From contig JAETXT010000003.1 of NCBI GenBank assembly GCA_019188255.1, forward strand, positions 4,092,001-4,156,000: DNA of 64,000 bases, in the 5' to 3' direction. Source of the DNA: Verticillium longisporum. Taxonomy: Eukaryota > Ascomycota > Sordariomycetes > Glomerellales > Plectosphaerellaceae. Under the pieces are notes generated by a model. The model made no database searches. It was not told the origin of the DNA and saw only the letters and a program-made list of their open reading frames with translations. The position numbers and the translations under genes were made by a program. Of the stretch, positions 23,624 through 35,509 are shown in pieces (position 1 is the first letter of the stretch; each line of letters begins with the position of its first letter).

Positions 23624-25469
23624 TCAGGCAAGCTCAGCCACACAAGCGGCGATCTGTGCCTGACAGTCAGACAGAGCGAAGCCAGCACCGCCGCCTCCGT
23701 TGACAGCGTCGGCACACTGGTTCTTCTGATCGTCGCAAGCTCTCTCGGCAGCGGTCTGACGGTTGGTGAAGGTGTTGCCGTTGACGTCAAACGGGCGATC
23801 GGCGTTGCCGGAGTCGGAGATCTCAGGCGCTGCAATACCACCGACGGCATTGGCCGCAGTAGCACCACCGGCGCCGCCAGCACCCTGTCCTCCATCAGCG
23901 CCAGCATTCGCACCGTCAGCGGCTCCAGCCTCTCCGGCAGCAGGGTCGGCAGTCGCGTCAGCGGACGGTGCAGCAGTAGCATCAGCAGCAGGATCGGCAG
24001 TCTGATCAGCACCACCCTGGTTACCACCCTGGTTCTGGCCATCTAGGTCGATGTTAGGAAGGATTCAATCTAAGTTTTATACTTCACATTACGCACCTTG
24101 GCCGCGGCCTCCGCCGAAGCCACCGCCGAAGCCACCACCAAAGCCTCCGCCCTGACCCTGACCCTGACCGGCACCCTGTCCAGCGCCCTGTCCGGCACCA
24201 TTGCCTCCACCCTGACCCTGACCGGCACCCTGTCCAGCGCCCTGTCCGGCACCATTGCCTCCACCCTGACCCTGACCATTACCGCCGTTCTGGCCTTGAC
24301 CGTTGCCTGCGTTCTGGCCTTGGCCGTTACCTCCATTCTGGCCCTGACCATTACCACCGTTCTGGCCCTGGCCGTTACCACCGTTCTGGCCCTGACCATT
24401 GCCTGCGTTCTGGTCTTGGCCGTTACCACCGTTGTTGTTGTTGTTGCCACCGTTATTGTTGTTACCGCCATTACCGCCGACAGTAAACTTGTTGCCTGGT
24501 GACTGGTCAGAGAGAGATCATCATCATGGCTCATGGTCGACTTACAGTCATCCTGGGCACCGCGCTGGGCGACGGGCATGATCACGGGCTGATGGTTTGC
24601 GGCCGCAAACATGGTGCAGACACGGTAGTTGCCGGCAGGCAGACCACCAGTGACGGTGGCAGAGAGAAGGCCGTTGCCGTTGCCAGCATCATTGATACCC
24701 TTGAAGAAGACAAAGGTAGAGGCGTCAGGAGGCTGGTCAGGGGTGAGGTTGCCGCCCAAGGTCTGAACGGTGACATGAGTGTGACCGATGATGCGGCCCT
24801 GACCATCGAGGTCCTGGGGGGCAGAGTAATAAGTAGTCTGCGCATCGGTGAACGCTCCAGGAGCCAAGTTGTCGACCTGGACCTGGATGTCGAATTCGGT
24901 GTTGGCCTCAATGTTGTCGTTGTGGGCGGGGTTGACCAGAATGCTGGAGACCATGTTGTTCTGGGCTGGGATCTTGCCCATAGGAATACCGTTGCAAGAA
25001 CCGCCAGTCTTCTGCTCACCGTTGGTCAAGTCCTCTCCCTGGCAGAAGTTGATGAAGTTGGAGTCGTCCGTGGCGGAAGCAACGGCGCCATCAGCAGGCT
25101 GGCCAGCCTGGTTTGAACCTTCCTGAAGAACGCCATCAACGAGACAGACCTGGGTGGCGCCGGCGTCTATGAAGAGCGTTAGTGACTGGGTGAGCGACTG
25201 ACTGATGCTCTGTGATACTTACTACCGCCGCCGTTGTTGTTGTTTCCACCATTATTGTTCCCTCCGTTGTTGTTGTTGCCGCCGTTGTTCCCTCCGTTGT
25301 TGTTACCACCACTGTTGCCGCCGTTGTTGCCCCTTTGACCGCCTCCCTGACCGCCTCGGAACTGGCGACGAGCGAGCGTCCTGCTGAAGGGAGAGGCGCC
25401 AGGAATGACCGAGGCCTCGGACAGAGCGGCAAGGCCGGCGACGGCGATGAGAACGCTCTTGATCTGCAT
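23624..25469 (-). CDS. Secreted Asn/Gly/Gln-rich repeat protein with conserved fungal core
   Basis: Four exons on the minus strand, 25223..25469, 24546..25166, 24097..24495 and 23624..24042, give 561 residues; introns of 56, 50 and 54 bp have good signals. Order: signal peptide (1-19); Kex2-type site LARRQ near residue 35; Asn/Gly repeats to about 82; a conserved globular core (about 83-290) with INFCQGEDLTNGEQ and GRIIGHTHVTVQTLGG; a Gly/Gln/Asn repeat region (about 291-422) with an 18-residue tandem repeat; an Ala/Asp-rich linker; and a Cys-containing C-terminal domain with VNGNTFTNRQTAAERACD and LSDCQAQIAAC. The core and C-terminal parts belong to a family common in ascomycete secretomes, probably wall or extracellular matrix proteins, often of uncertain annotation. 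No GPI tail. The assignment to a surface role is inference. Confidence 0.82.
24158..24265. repeat. 54-bp tandem repeat inside the repeat protein gene
   Basis: Two adjacent, essentially identical 54-bp units (24158-24211 and 24212-24265) coding 18-residue Gly/Ala/Gln repeats on the minus strand, followed by shorter degenerate Gly-Gln/Gly-Asn units to about 24430. The length is a multiple of three, so copy-number change keeps the frame. Confidence 0.85.
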
Positions 25470-28400
25470 GGTGATGGTATGTTTGAGATTGTCTCGGTGG
25501 GGTGAGATTTTGTTGTTGACTGATCGAATCTATCGTCTCAAATCGAAACTGAAGAATTGATGTACAAGTCCGTCGAGGAGAAGAAAAGGGCGAAAGCTGA
25601 ACTGAAAGTAAGGTGGTACCAGACCGTTGTTGTCGAGGAGACGTAGAAAAGGAGCGATCAGTCACAGACTTCGGGACATGCAAAAGAAGACTGAAAATGA
25701 ATGAAAGGCAGAGGTGAAGACACACTCGCAGCGTTTAAGGGAGGAGGAGGAGAAACGAAAAGGGAGGGGTTGAAGAAGAAGAAGCGAATGATGGATGGGA
25801 CGAATGGAGGAGGGGAGGCATCTGGCAAAATAGTCGAGCGAAGCCGTACCCTGGTCGAGCCTTGACTATGCGCAGGGTTGGGCAAAGCACGGCGAGGGCG
25901 AGGGCGAACAGCAGCCGCGGGTGGGATCTCCACGGATCCCAAACACGACGGCGCAGGGGCCTTGAGAGAGCGCGGCGAGGGTCTGAGAAGGGCTGACAGG
26001 TCGTCCCTTGGTGTTTGGACCGAAGGCGCGATGACGAGAGGGCGGGCCGCCTCCCAAACAAGACAGGTTGGGACATGCTGGAGACTTCTCGATAGCGTTG
26101 TCTGAAGACGGAGGATGCGACAAGCGGAACAGGGGTGGCTGTCCGTCTCTGCTGGGCCATGTGACGGCATCGCAAGTTCTGATGCCGGGGTGCCTGTATC
26201 TGGATGCTTAGCAGATGGCATACAGGGATAGGTTTCTTGAACGGCAGGGTCCTGAGAACGTGTCATTGGTGGTGTCCGGCTTGTCGGATTGTGTAGCAGT
26301 AGGAGAAGCCATGATGGACACCCGCGGCTGCGTGCTCACTTCACTTGGACCATCGCACAGATGGTCTCCGGAGTGTGTCTTGGCCGTGATCATGAGCCAA
26401 GGGCCGATGGATCCTTGCAGTAAGTAGTACGCAGATGACAAAAAGGACGGAGAGGCGTGGAGGAGTAGGCAAAAAAGGAGGCATCTTGTCGTTGGAAGGC
26501 GCATACGGCTCCTATCGTCGCAGGAGAGCATCAGTGGACCTCTTGTGGTGCTCAGCGAACCAATGGCGGCAATGCAGCGAGCGACATCAGGCACATAGCG
26601 TTTCGTCCCGCCTGAGCTCAGGCGGCGATGAAGCAAGTCGAGACGGTCCAGGGGGCGGGCTAAGCTCAGTGCAGGCGCGACCGTGGCCCCCCCCCTGGTA
26701 CCTGCCCCATATCGCAGTGCTCTCTTCCCTCTCTATCTCCATCTGTCTTTCCCAACCACAGCAATGTGCCAATAGCAGACGTCCCCACCACCCCCACCTG
26801 CATACACACCCTGCGTCTCCAGTGTTCCTGCCCATCTCGTCGGGATGTGAGGCTGCCAGTGTCAGGCGAAGCGCTTCCCGGACATGATCGAAGCGCATAC
26901 GTGCCCATTGTCTTCACATTGTCGATCTACGGAAGTCGGCCAAAGTCGACCAAGCGCGGCCATGGTAAACGGCCATCCGCGCTACGACGACACGACCAAG
27001 CGGCGGCAGCAATCGATTGGCCGTGAAAGGGCGGGCAGCCGACCTGGGCAAGCGACTGTTGGAATATCAGACCTGGTCCGATAGTGCGACAAACCGTTCA
27101 TTAGCACCAAACATAAATCGCTGCGTCGCTGTCGGCGTTGGGCGCTCTCGTTCGCTCCGCGCCGTCCTGCCAACGAGATACACGTCCGAGCATTTGTCTT
27201 GTCATCTGAAGGGTGCCCTTGCGAGGCTTGGGGTGTCCCGACCAGGGCGCTCTGATGATTACTGACAGGCCTCCACGTCTTGGCCGGAAGTTCGGATGAT
27301 CAAGGCACATCACCCATTGCATTCGGCATCAGCACGAGAAGAATGTTCCTGCGGAATTCAGCAGCCAGGGGGCAGCAAACATCACGCCGTTCCATTCAAT
27401 CCTGTATCATCTAGGACCGGCCAACTACTGAATCAAGGACCACTGCCTCTTCCTCTCTGGACACCCCCTGCCCAGACATTGGCGGAACCCCTGAACATGC
27501 AGTCCAGGCAGGGCCTTGGGGGAGCGTTCACGTGGAGCACGCTGAATTTTAGAGTTAGAGTCTGAGTGCTCCATCGTCCCGCCTTGGCGCGCTTCAAGTC
27601 TCCGAGTCTCTCTTGGCGTTCCGATTGGCCTCTTTACCCAATTACTATGGAATCATGAGTTATTAGCCACTGTCGATAATCTATCAATCTCGACAAACAC
27701 AGCTTATGGGACGACGTTGAACGGAAACAAATTCGGCGGGAGAGAGCTCAGACAGGCTGGCAAAACAAACCTAGTTTCTTTCTGGTTGCGCCAGAGGAGA
27801 CTTCCGCGTTCCGTTCTACAGCAACTGCAGAACCAAGCGATAGCGCCGGATACCCGACCTCACCCATAGAAACCGCACTTCAGCGCACTTGCTACACTGC
27901 ATGGTACTGCAGCATCCGGCTCACCGATTTGTCTGCAACACTACAACCATCAACCTAATCTCCATATCGTGTCTGGCTTTCGGCATCCGGGGACACCACA
28001 TTCTGCGCGTCTCCCATGCCCCACAGGGCCACAGCCATGCCAATGGCTTGGCTGTGTCCACCCCTGTCTATAGGGACTGGGTGTGCTTGGGCCAGCATCC
28101 AACTCTGTAACCTGAGGGCGCACTCGAGACTGCACTGGACATGGTGAAACCGCTTGACGGGCCCCCTTGGATACCGCACCTCCACCCTCTTGATCTCGTT
28201 ACCTTCCTTGCTGGCAGAGTGTCATTCCCAGCCGTCCCAACCCGCCCCGATCTTGACGTCGCTGTGTTCAGCCGACGTGGGGCCCTTCGTCTTGTATCGC
28301 CATCTACACAGGTAGATGTCTACCCAGCCGAGCCTTGAAACCTGCTACTGATGCCATGCGTTGCGAAGATCACAGAGACACGCGCTTCTTCGTTTTCTTT

Positions 28401-29095
28401 CACCCACAAAGGCCAAGGTCAAATCGCCGTGCTTCCGTGACGGGAACGCCGCTCCAATCTCGACTCCAGCACTTAAAACCCATAGCTTTTTCATGCATCA
28501 CCACGTCGTACTGCAAGTAGAGTTGGCAATAGCTTTCCAAGTCCCGATGGTGGCGGGTCTGCGTTGCGAAATGGTCCCGCACTTCGGATGTCACATTTCA
28601 TCTCAAGACGCCTTGACATCACACCTCAAATCGGCCCGTACTTTGACTTTCATCGCTGGACGGTCGTAGTCTTTGTTTCTCCGGTGCTTCCACGCGACCG
28701 TCATTCCAAATTCACAGGCCAAGATCGTTCTTGCAAAATGGCGCCACTTTATGGGGGATCCAGGGGCGGAAATGCCTTGCCGAGCCTACCAAGAAACGCG
28801 GAGACGGCGCAAATCAAACCTAGCGAGTCAATCTACACTACTCAACCAGCAGATCAAAAAGTCTCGGCAGGAACGGCTGTCAGTTTGGTTTCCGCGAGTG
28901 CCCATGCTGACGTATCCAAGCCATGCCTCCTTCGTCGACGATCCCATGGCACCCCGGCTCGACCTAGGTCGTTGCCGCCAATGGTTGCTGTGTTGACAGT
29001 CAGGACACATCAGAGGCTTCCAAACTTGTTTGCAATACGACCAGGAAACGTAGGTTTGTCTGTGACGCAGGTCAGAACATTCATTAATGGCCATA
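25470..29095. other. Intergenic region, 3.6 kb
   Basis: Starts with the CT-rich promoter/leader of the repeat protein gene (read on -). The remainder has only overlapping chance frames on both strands (for example 25658-26266 and 28564-29154), without signatures. No RNA gene or mobile element seen; base composition stays like the gene-bearing DNA. Confidence 0.5.
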
Positions 29096-30160
29096 CTATA
29101 GCTCTTGCCAGTCGCCTTGCTGGACCTTGCTGGCTTCAAATTCATCCGCGATGAGGTCGAGCCAGGCAGCCATACGGTAGCCAGCTCGAGCGACCTGCAG
29201 CTCAATCACCGGCGCCGCCTTCTCGTAGTAGGTCCCGCCCAGTTCCTGTCCTACAATTTCGTGGGGTCCATCCGGCAGAACTGCCAAGGTTTTGTCAGAA
29301 GCCATTCGTTCGTTCGGTTGACGGGGTTTGAGTTGCCCCATTGCCAAGCAGCAACACACTTACCATGAGTACAGACATATGCGTTGCCCTCTCGCGCCCA
29401 CGACAGCGCCGTGCCCACGACATCGTTGAAGTCAACCGTCTTCAGCCACTCGGCCTTCTCATCCGCGAACTTGCCAGTCTTGATCTCCTCTGCAAGTCCA
29501 TCAGCCCATCTCTTGGCGTTGTCATACGGTCGCCGCCTCGCTCCGCCGATGAGCTTCTCAGCAATGGAGCTATCCCATACGTGATGCAGGTTGAACTCCT
29601 TTCCCTCCCACAGCACGTGGATACCATTACCTCCCCTCGAGACGTCTTCGTCATGCAGCGGCTGGTGAATGTCACCGATGAAATGCACGACGAAGCGGGC
29701 CGCCTGGTTACGCTCCCATGCGCTCAGCTCCGGATCCAGCGCCCGCTGCGTGTAGTTGGCAAGTGCCGTAACAACACAGCCTTCTTCCTTGCAGTCGCGG
29801 TCGAGCTCGACGCCGCAGTATGACGGTGGATCGTCCTTGGCGTCGATAAAATGAAAGATGCCGGTGAAGTGGCCCCAGCGCGTATACCGGATCGTGTCGG
29901 CCCATGTGGCAATGTTGGCGAGGTAGTCCGCCGTATCATTGCGCAAGAGGTCTTGGAAGAAGGCCTCAGTCGTGTTGGAGACGAAATGGCTGGCGAGGTA
30001 TGCCGTCGTGACGTGTCCAAGACCTGCAGCCATCAGCACATGTTCAAAGAACTTCTCATCCTGCAAGATGGCTGCTCAAAGCAGACTGTCACATACTGCC
30101 CCAAGCCAGCGTCCCCTGTGCCGCTGCACTCAGCAGGGCTACAGTCTGGGTGAGTTTCAT
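29096..30160 (-). CDS. Secreted S1/P1-type zinc nuclease
   Basis: Single-strand-specific nuclease/3'-nucleotidase of the S1/P1 family, acting outside the cell. Exons on the minus strand are 30097..30160, 29364..30023 and 29096..29280 (introns 73 and 83 bp), giving 302 residues. The signal peptide MKLTQTVALLSAAAQGTLA is followed by the mature N-terminal Trp20, whose backbone binds zinc, within WGSLGH. Further trinuclear zinc ligands are visible in ATWADTIR, FHFIDAKDD, FVVHFIGDIHQPLH and NLHHVWDSS. Cysteines and NxT/S glycosylation sites (for example SNTTEA, LANYTQ) are as expected. The C-terminal helix AGYRMAAWLDLIADEF is complete. All key residues are intact; length is close to typical. Substrate preference cannot be read from sequence. 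Confidence 0.95.
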
Positions 30161-31367
30161 ATCGCAAGGTCAAAGGTAGTTTTTGTATGTTATGGTGAGC
30201 GACCGAAGTGAATAGTTTGGTATACGTTCTCAAGGAGGCAGGCCTGTTATATGATATGACCAGTGCGTCGCGTCCTCAAGGTCACAGGATCGGTGGATGG
30301 GCGATCGCATCCCTCTAGGCGGCCATGTGGTCGGCCAACTCAAGCTGAGTTGGCACAGGAACCTCGCCGCCCATAGCGAATCATAGTGGGCGTTGGAGAC
30401 TGCTGAAACAGATGATTCGTTTAGGTACCTTTCTTAGGTACCGGTTGGGTCATGGGCTGGCTGCACGTGCTAGGTGCTCTGGTTTGGCCAGTAACAATCA
30501 GTGAGTCAGCCCCTGGAAGAGCAGTCGGGGTCGAGTCAGCGCCAGCGTGAGAGTAGGCCTTGAGGCATCGCCGATAACATGACATTTGAGGGCGATGCGC
30601 GAGCTTTCTTGGCATGTAGCGGCGACAATGATCACAGTAGAGATCGCCATGCGATTCAAGAAAAACTTCTGCATTCAATGTTATGGCACTCCTTCTGATG
30701 GTTCCTCAGACATGAACCCAGAACTAACCGCGGCAGGCAATGACAACCTTGCGATCGCGCGATCAGGGTGTGTCGAAGTACCTAGACAATGCGAGAGTAG
30801 GAGCTTGACTCTGAACCTCATAATCATATCACTGAATGGAGAAAGTTTATCAATATCGAAACACAGACTCCTGGATTCTATGATGGGTTTTACTGGCCTG
30901 CGGCCGCCATTGATGCTATTCGGACCGCTCTCTGATGACAAAGAGACAACACCCATTGGTGATTCGGACTCGGAAACTCCACCGAGCTGATTGGCTGTAG
31001 CCTGCGAGGTCGGAGATGCGGGGACCTGCAAGCAGCCAGCTAGGCCGACGACGTCATAGGCTAGCCAGCCACTGAGACCTGCGCGTTGGGTTACAGGGCG
31101 CTGCAGGGACCGATTTCTGGCGCGATAAGCTCGATAGCAGCATCTGCGGCGCACCACTAAGGGAAGGTGCGTCCTGCAAGCTGAAGAAAGCGTGACACCC
31201 ACCTTTCCATTCCCACCTGACTCAACTCGGCTTGACCGACGCCAGCCATTTCTGTATCTTTCGCTGCTGCAAAGGAAAAGCCTTCGAAGGAGAACTTGCA
31301 GGTTTGCTTCTCGGCGGTCCCACGATTTTCCTCCTTCTTCACAACTCGCAGCGAGCCGCTCAGCAAC
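30161..31367. other. Divergent intergenic region (S1 nuclease and PQ-loop gene)
   Basis: Contains both promoters. A GGTACC-centred pair (TTAGGTACC, twice) lies at 30421-30443. No gene supported. Confidence 0.55.
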
Positions 31368-32659
31368 ATGGCTTCCATCATCCCTACGGCCATCATGGCC
31401 CTATCGCATCACACGCCCACGGTTCGCGATTCCTTATCTGGAATCTTTGGAAGCATCAGCCTGACAGCTTGGATCTGCCTTCTGGTAACCCCTCCTCGCC
31501 CGCCATAGCTTCAGACCCTCCAATGCACGACTCTCGGACTGACGCTGTTCCCAGCTGCCCCAACTCATCGCCAATTACAGGGCGCAAAGTGCCGATGGCC
31601 TTTCAATGGGCTTTCTGTTCATCTGGCTGCTTGGTGATATCACCAACCTCGTTGGTTCGTGCCCCCGCAACACATCTCATGACTCTTCGTGGAGCCTACC
31701 AAGCCTCCCTGCCCTCTCGCGATCTTTCATTGCGAGCTTACGGCCTGTACTGCCCAAAATGGCAAGGCCATCCTCGCAGGCTCAATCTGATACGCCCAGC
31801 TCGCGAACACACCGCTAACTCAAGCAACATTATAGGCGCCCTGTTTACACATCTCGCACCGAGCGCTGTCGCCCTCGCCTTCTACTTCTGTATTGCCGAC
31901 ATCGTCCTGATTAGCCAATCCATGTATTATAACGCGAAGAATGCTCGCCGCTCCTCGCGCCACCGTCAGCCGCGCGCCACAGACGACCAGGCCCCAGGGG
32001 AGGAAGATCCTCTACTGAACGAGTCGCGCCGCCGCACATCTTCCACTGGCTTGCCTGGGTCGCAGAGGCGCCACGAGGTCCACACCGAAACATCACTCGA
32101 GCCGCTGCGTAAGATCGTGACCGGCGAGGACGATACGCCCGACAGCAACCCCTGGCTGCACAACACCCTAAGCCTCCTTGCTGTGTGGCTTGTCGGTGCT
32201 GCCGGTTGGTTCATCTCATACAAGGCCGGTGCCTGGGATGCCGACCATGGATCGTCGGACCCCCAGTCGCCGGAGGAGGACGGCACCATGGCCAAGGTCG
32301 GTCTGGCCCTCGGCTACTTCAGCGCTGTCTGCTACCTCCTGTAAGTCGACCTCCCTGAGCCAGCGCTGCCAAAGACAGACAAACTAACTGCTCTCAGCGC
32401 ACGCGTTCCCCAGATTGTCAAGAACCACCGCGAAAAGTCATGCGAAGGACTCGCCCTGCTATTCTTCCTCCTGTCCTTGACGGGCAACCTCTCATACGGC
32501 GCCAGCCTGATCGCGTACTCACAGGACCCGCACTATCTGCTCAAGGCCTTGCCGTGGTTAGTTGGATCCCTCGGTACCATCGCCGAGGACATGGTTATCT
32601 TTGCACAGTTTCACTTGTACGCATCTGAACGCACATCCACGCTGGCGAGCGCGGCGTGA
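31368..32659 (+). CDS. PQ-loop repeat membrane transporter (Ypq1/Rtc2-like)
   Basis: Seven-helix PQ-loop protein, probably exporting cationic amino acids from the vacuole, as known for yeast Ypq1-3. Exons 31368..31484, 31555..31654, 31836..32340 and 32398..32659 give 327 residues; introns are 70, 181 and 57 bp. The two diagnostic PQ motifs are LLPQLIANYR (about residue 39) and ARVPQIVKNHREKS (about residue 242), each at the cytosolic end of a helix. Between the halves lies a hydrophilic loop of about 100 residues (RRSSRHRQPRATDDQ and onward), as in the fungal vacuolar members. It contains EEDPLL, an acidic-dileucine-like signal (EExxLL) consistent with vacuolar sorting. Helix WLLGDITNLVGALF is split by the second intron. 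The ATG preceding MASIIPTAIM starts the first helix region directly. Confidence 0.93.
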
Positions 32660-33551
32660 GAGCGTTTACTGCGTGATCGATCATCGAATGGACAGTCCAT
32701 GTTGGAAGTGCAGGCGTTCACAGCCCGATTGGACAGGAGGGGCAAGAACTCGGGCCACGGTTTTATGAAATGGGTATGATAATCGTCGCCCTCTCGTTCC
32801 TTTGGCATCATCACATGGAGAAGACTGGCTGCATTTATTGGCGTCTGGGCAAGGCTTACGCCACCCGGCTGGCTGCCCGCCATCCGAGGCTGGCCTGGTG
32901 ACATTTTCACCAGAGTTGTTCAACAGCATTGGTTACGTCGTTGCATTAAACGCTAAGGTAGTCGTCCAGACCACGACGCAGAATCAATGGCGCGTGTTGT
33001 CTATGGAGCTCACCAATATTATCAAATATCTAGCGTTCGCGATTACTGTCACGGAGAGAGACTTGTTGTGACAATACATTGACCTCGCCCGTAGACCACA
33101 AGCTGCCCAATATTAGATACACTCTGCTTTTGTGTCATTGATGGCATACTCCATCGGGTATGTCCTTTCGCTTTTGCGTTTGCTCATGCTTGCGCCTCTC
33201 TGCATCATCACTCAATTCGATAAGTCGACGACAGTCTTGGATTACTTTCACCAACCCATTGTAGGCCCAACTCGCGGATCTACGAACTCCACAATACCAC
33301 CCCGATGTGCCTCAACATGCTGCTATTCAATGGGTGTTCATTGGCGCGTCGAAGAAGACTCGGAAAGCGGTGGATCTGAAGGAGCTGTCCATGTTAATCT
33401 GTCGAAGAGACGCCCGGTTATGATCCTTCGACTGCTACCAGATCAGCGCGCCAACAGACTGTATGGGATGTAAAGGCGAGCTGTCAGGAGTTGCCTGGCG
33501 ATTCAGTGTCACTAATATGTCAAACATGGCGGTCGTTCAACTTCTGTAAGG
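32660..33551. other. Convergent intergenic region before the repeat boundary
   Basis: 3' flank of the PQ-loop gene. No recognisable gene, and composition is still balanced. Confidence 0.5.
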
Positions 33552-34007
33552 TTAAGGAGAACTCGTTGTCAAGTGCGTCTTCCAAAAGGTGCGAGGGATG
33601 GCAGTACATGATTTTACTGGCCATCGAGACCCATCCTCGGAATAATATGCGCACCCGGATGTGACATCGCTGCCTTGGTCCAGTTTAAAGAGTTTGTAAG
33701 GGTCAGGCCGCCTCCACCAAGTGTTGGGCGGAAAACGATGACCAAGATGGTACTGCGGCTCAGGGACTGGGCTGAAGGTGCAGACCGAGCTCGCGGGTTC
33801 CTGGGCGGCGTCGATCCAGCGTGGCTTCGTTATCTGCATCCAAGTGTCTGAGCGAGCAAAGGGCTGGAGCGCGTTAGACATTCCAAGGTCAGGGATATGA
33901 TCTTGATAGACTGCCCTGAAAGACTGCTCTCCTGCGCTCCAAGAGCCGGCCAGCCACGCCTCAGCCAAGGCTCGTACAATGACGCTGCGTTCAGACCGGT
34001 CGAGGCC
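33552..34007 (-). CDS. Possible gene remnant or terminal exon next to the AT-rich domain
   Basis: Open frame of up to 151 codons on the minus strand with protein-like composition (segments such as RSDTWMQITKPRWIDA and YKLFKLDQGSDVTSG). There is no ATG at its upstream end. A CTTTTCGTAG acceptor-like site precedes GLDRSERSVIV at 34007, so it may be a last exon whose upstream exons lay where the AT-rich domain now begins. No domain recognised. Could equally be a chance frame. Confidence 0.35.
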   Translation of the reverse strand, partial: GLDRSERSVIVRALAEAWLAGSWSAGEQSFRAVYQDHIPDLGMSNALQPFARSDTWMQITKPRWIDAAQEPASSVCTFSPVPEPQYHLGHRFPPNTWWRRPDPYKLFKLDQGSDVTSGCAYYSEDGSRWPVKSCTAIPRTFWKTHLTTSSP

Positions 34008-34954
34008 CTACGAAAAGGCGCTTCAAAGGTGCGAATGAGGCTATGCTTTAGAATGCCTAGGGTCGGGTGTGGAAAATAGCTGCAGCCAGCGATCAGACGG
34101 GGTGCTGACGCGGTGCTTGCCCCCGAGACACCCTACGGTTAGCCTGGAGAGACGACTCGCAACGAAGCACCGGCACAAGCCGAGAAAGTTTATAGGTGTG
34201 ACTTATTATCTAAGAGCGTATTCAGTGTCTACCTTAGGAAACTATTAAGTGCTGTTTTAGCGTGTAGACTATATAGTATATTATAAGATAACTTAGAGAT
34301 TAGTATAATATATATATATATATATTATAGTTAAGGCTATAGTATAGTTTTCTTTAGGTATAAGATAGATAAATTATTAGTTAACTAGATAGGTAGGCTA
34401 CGTAGGCTTATATAGAACCTAGAGGCATAGGCCTATAAGCTAGGCTACGTGCCTAAGGCAGTTAGGCCTCAGGTCAGATTATAGGGCAAGCTATTTCAAT
34501 TCATTCCATTTATATTATACATTAACTATTTTAAAGTATAAACTTAATTAGACTCTATAGGAGTTAGAGTTTCTTAAACCCTCTAACTATTATAATAAAA
34601 GCTAAACTATATAAATATCTATAATATATATTATAGTCGAGTAGCCTACCTACTTCGACTTTTCTAACTATTTCAATTAATAACTTAATAACTAGATATT
34701 AAATTGAATTAAAATTTACTTATTACTATTATCTAATTCTAATATAATTAATTAATAAGTTCTTATATTATAATTAGTCTTTATATAGATACTATAGCTC
34801 CGTTTCTTTAATATAGAGTAAGTTATTATACTTAGGCTTTATTATATTTCTTCTATTATCTATATATTTACCTCTCTCTAAAAGTTCTAGTTTTATCTAG
34901 TAGCTTAGGTTATACTCTTTCTAAGTCTAAGTAATACTTTTTTAATTCTATAAT
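34008..34954. other. Boundary from gene-bearing to RIP-like AT-rich DNA
   Basis: Composition changes abruptly near 34,190: before it GC-balanced DNA, after it almost only A, T, TA-rich words and stops in every frame. 34,500-34,640 shares words (AATAAAAGCTAAACTATA) with 43,490-43,520, so it is probably a remnant of another decayed repeat. No gene seen. Confidence 0.6.
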
Positions 34955-35245
34955 TATTAAGAGGGCTTCACTACTTATATAAACCCTGATTCATTACTTT
35001 AGCTATACCTGCGAGCTCTAAATAGGTAGGGTTAGTAATATAAGACTTATAATGTAATTAATGATACTATCTCTCTAAATTACCGCTACCTACGTGAATT
35101 AGATATACCTATCTAATTCACCGATTATGTAAGCTGTGAATTACGTGCTCCTAAGGGCTGTAAATCCCAGCCCCGGTAATTACTATATCGGTAAATCCTA
35201 TATAGTAATTACCGACCTAGGCAATCCCCTAATATAAGTTTAATA
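34955..35245 (-). repeat. Solo LTR of the copia family
   Basis: 291-bp copy of the LTR found on the complete elements, in reverse orientation, flanked by the perfect 5-bp duplication ATAAT (34950-34954 and 35246-35250). Its ends read TA...TA, the expected RIP products of TG...CA. It contains a perfect 15-bp inverted repeat, 35174-35188 against 35200-35214. It arose by recombination between the two LTRs of a former element. Confidence 0.88.
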
Positions 35246-35269
35246 ATAATACTGATTTAATATTATATT

Positions 35270-35509
35270 TATTAAAGTAATATAAGAGGATTACTTAGAT
35301 TAGTAATTACTATATAAGATTTACTATTATAGTAATTATAGGGGCTATAAACTATATACTTATAGGAATAGTAAATCCTAGACTTAATAATCTATAGATT
35401 AGATAAATAATAGTAGATTAAAGAGATAGTATTAATAATTATTATAAATCTTATATTATTAACCTAATCTATTTAAAGCTCTTAGATATAATTAAAGTAA
35501 TAAATAAAG
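35270..35509 (+). repeat. Decayed copia LTR fragment, split by copy 1
   Basis: Same LTR with many more A/T changes. It runs up to the TAAAG target site of copy 1 and resumes beyond it at about 43054-43088, followed by a decayed element leader. It is therefore the 5' LTR of an older copy into which copy 1 jumped. Confidence 0.72.

Noticed and set aside
25658..26266. 202-codon minus-strand frame upstream of the secreted repeat protein
   Set aside because: Pro/Ser/Arg-rich translation of a CT-rich promoter or leader; no ATG context or domain support.
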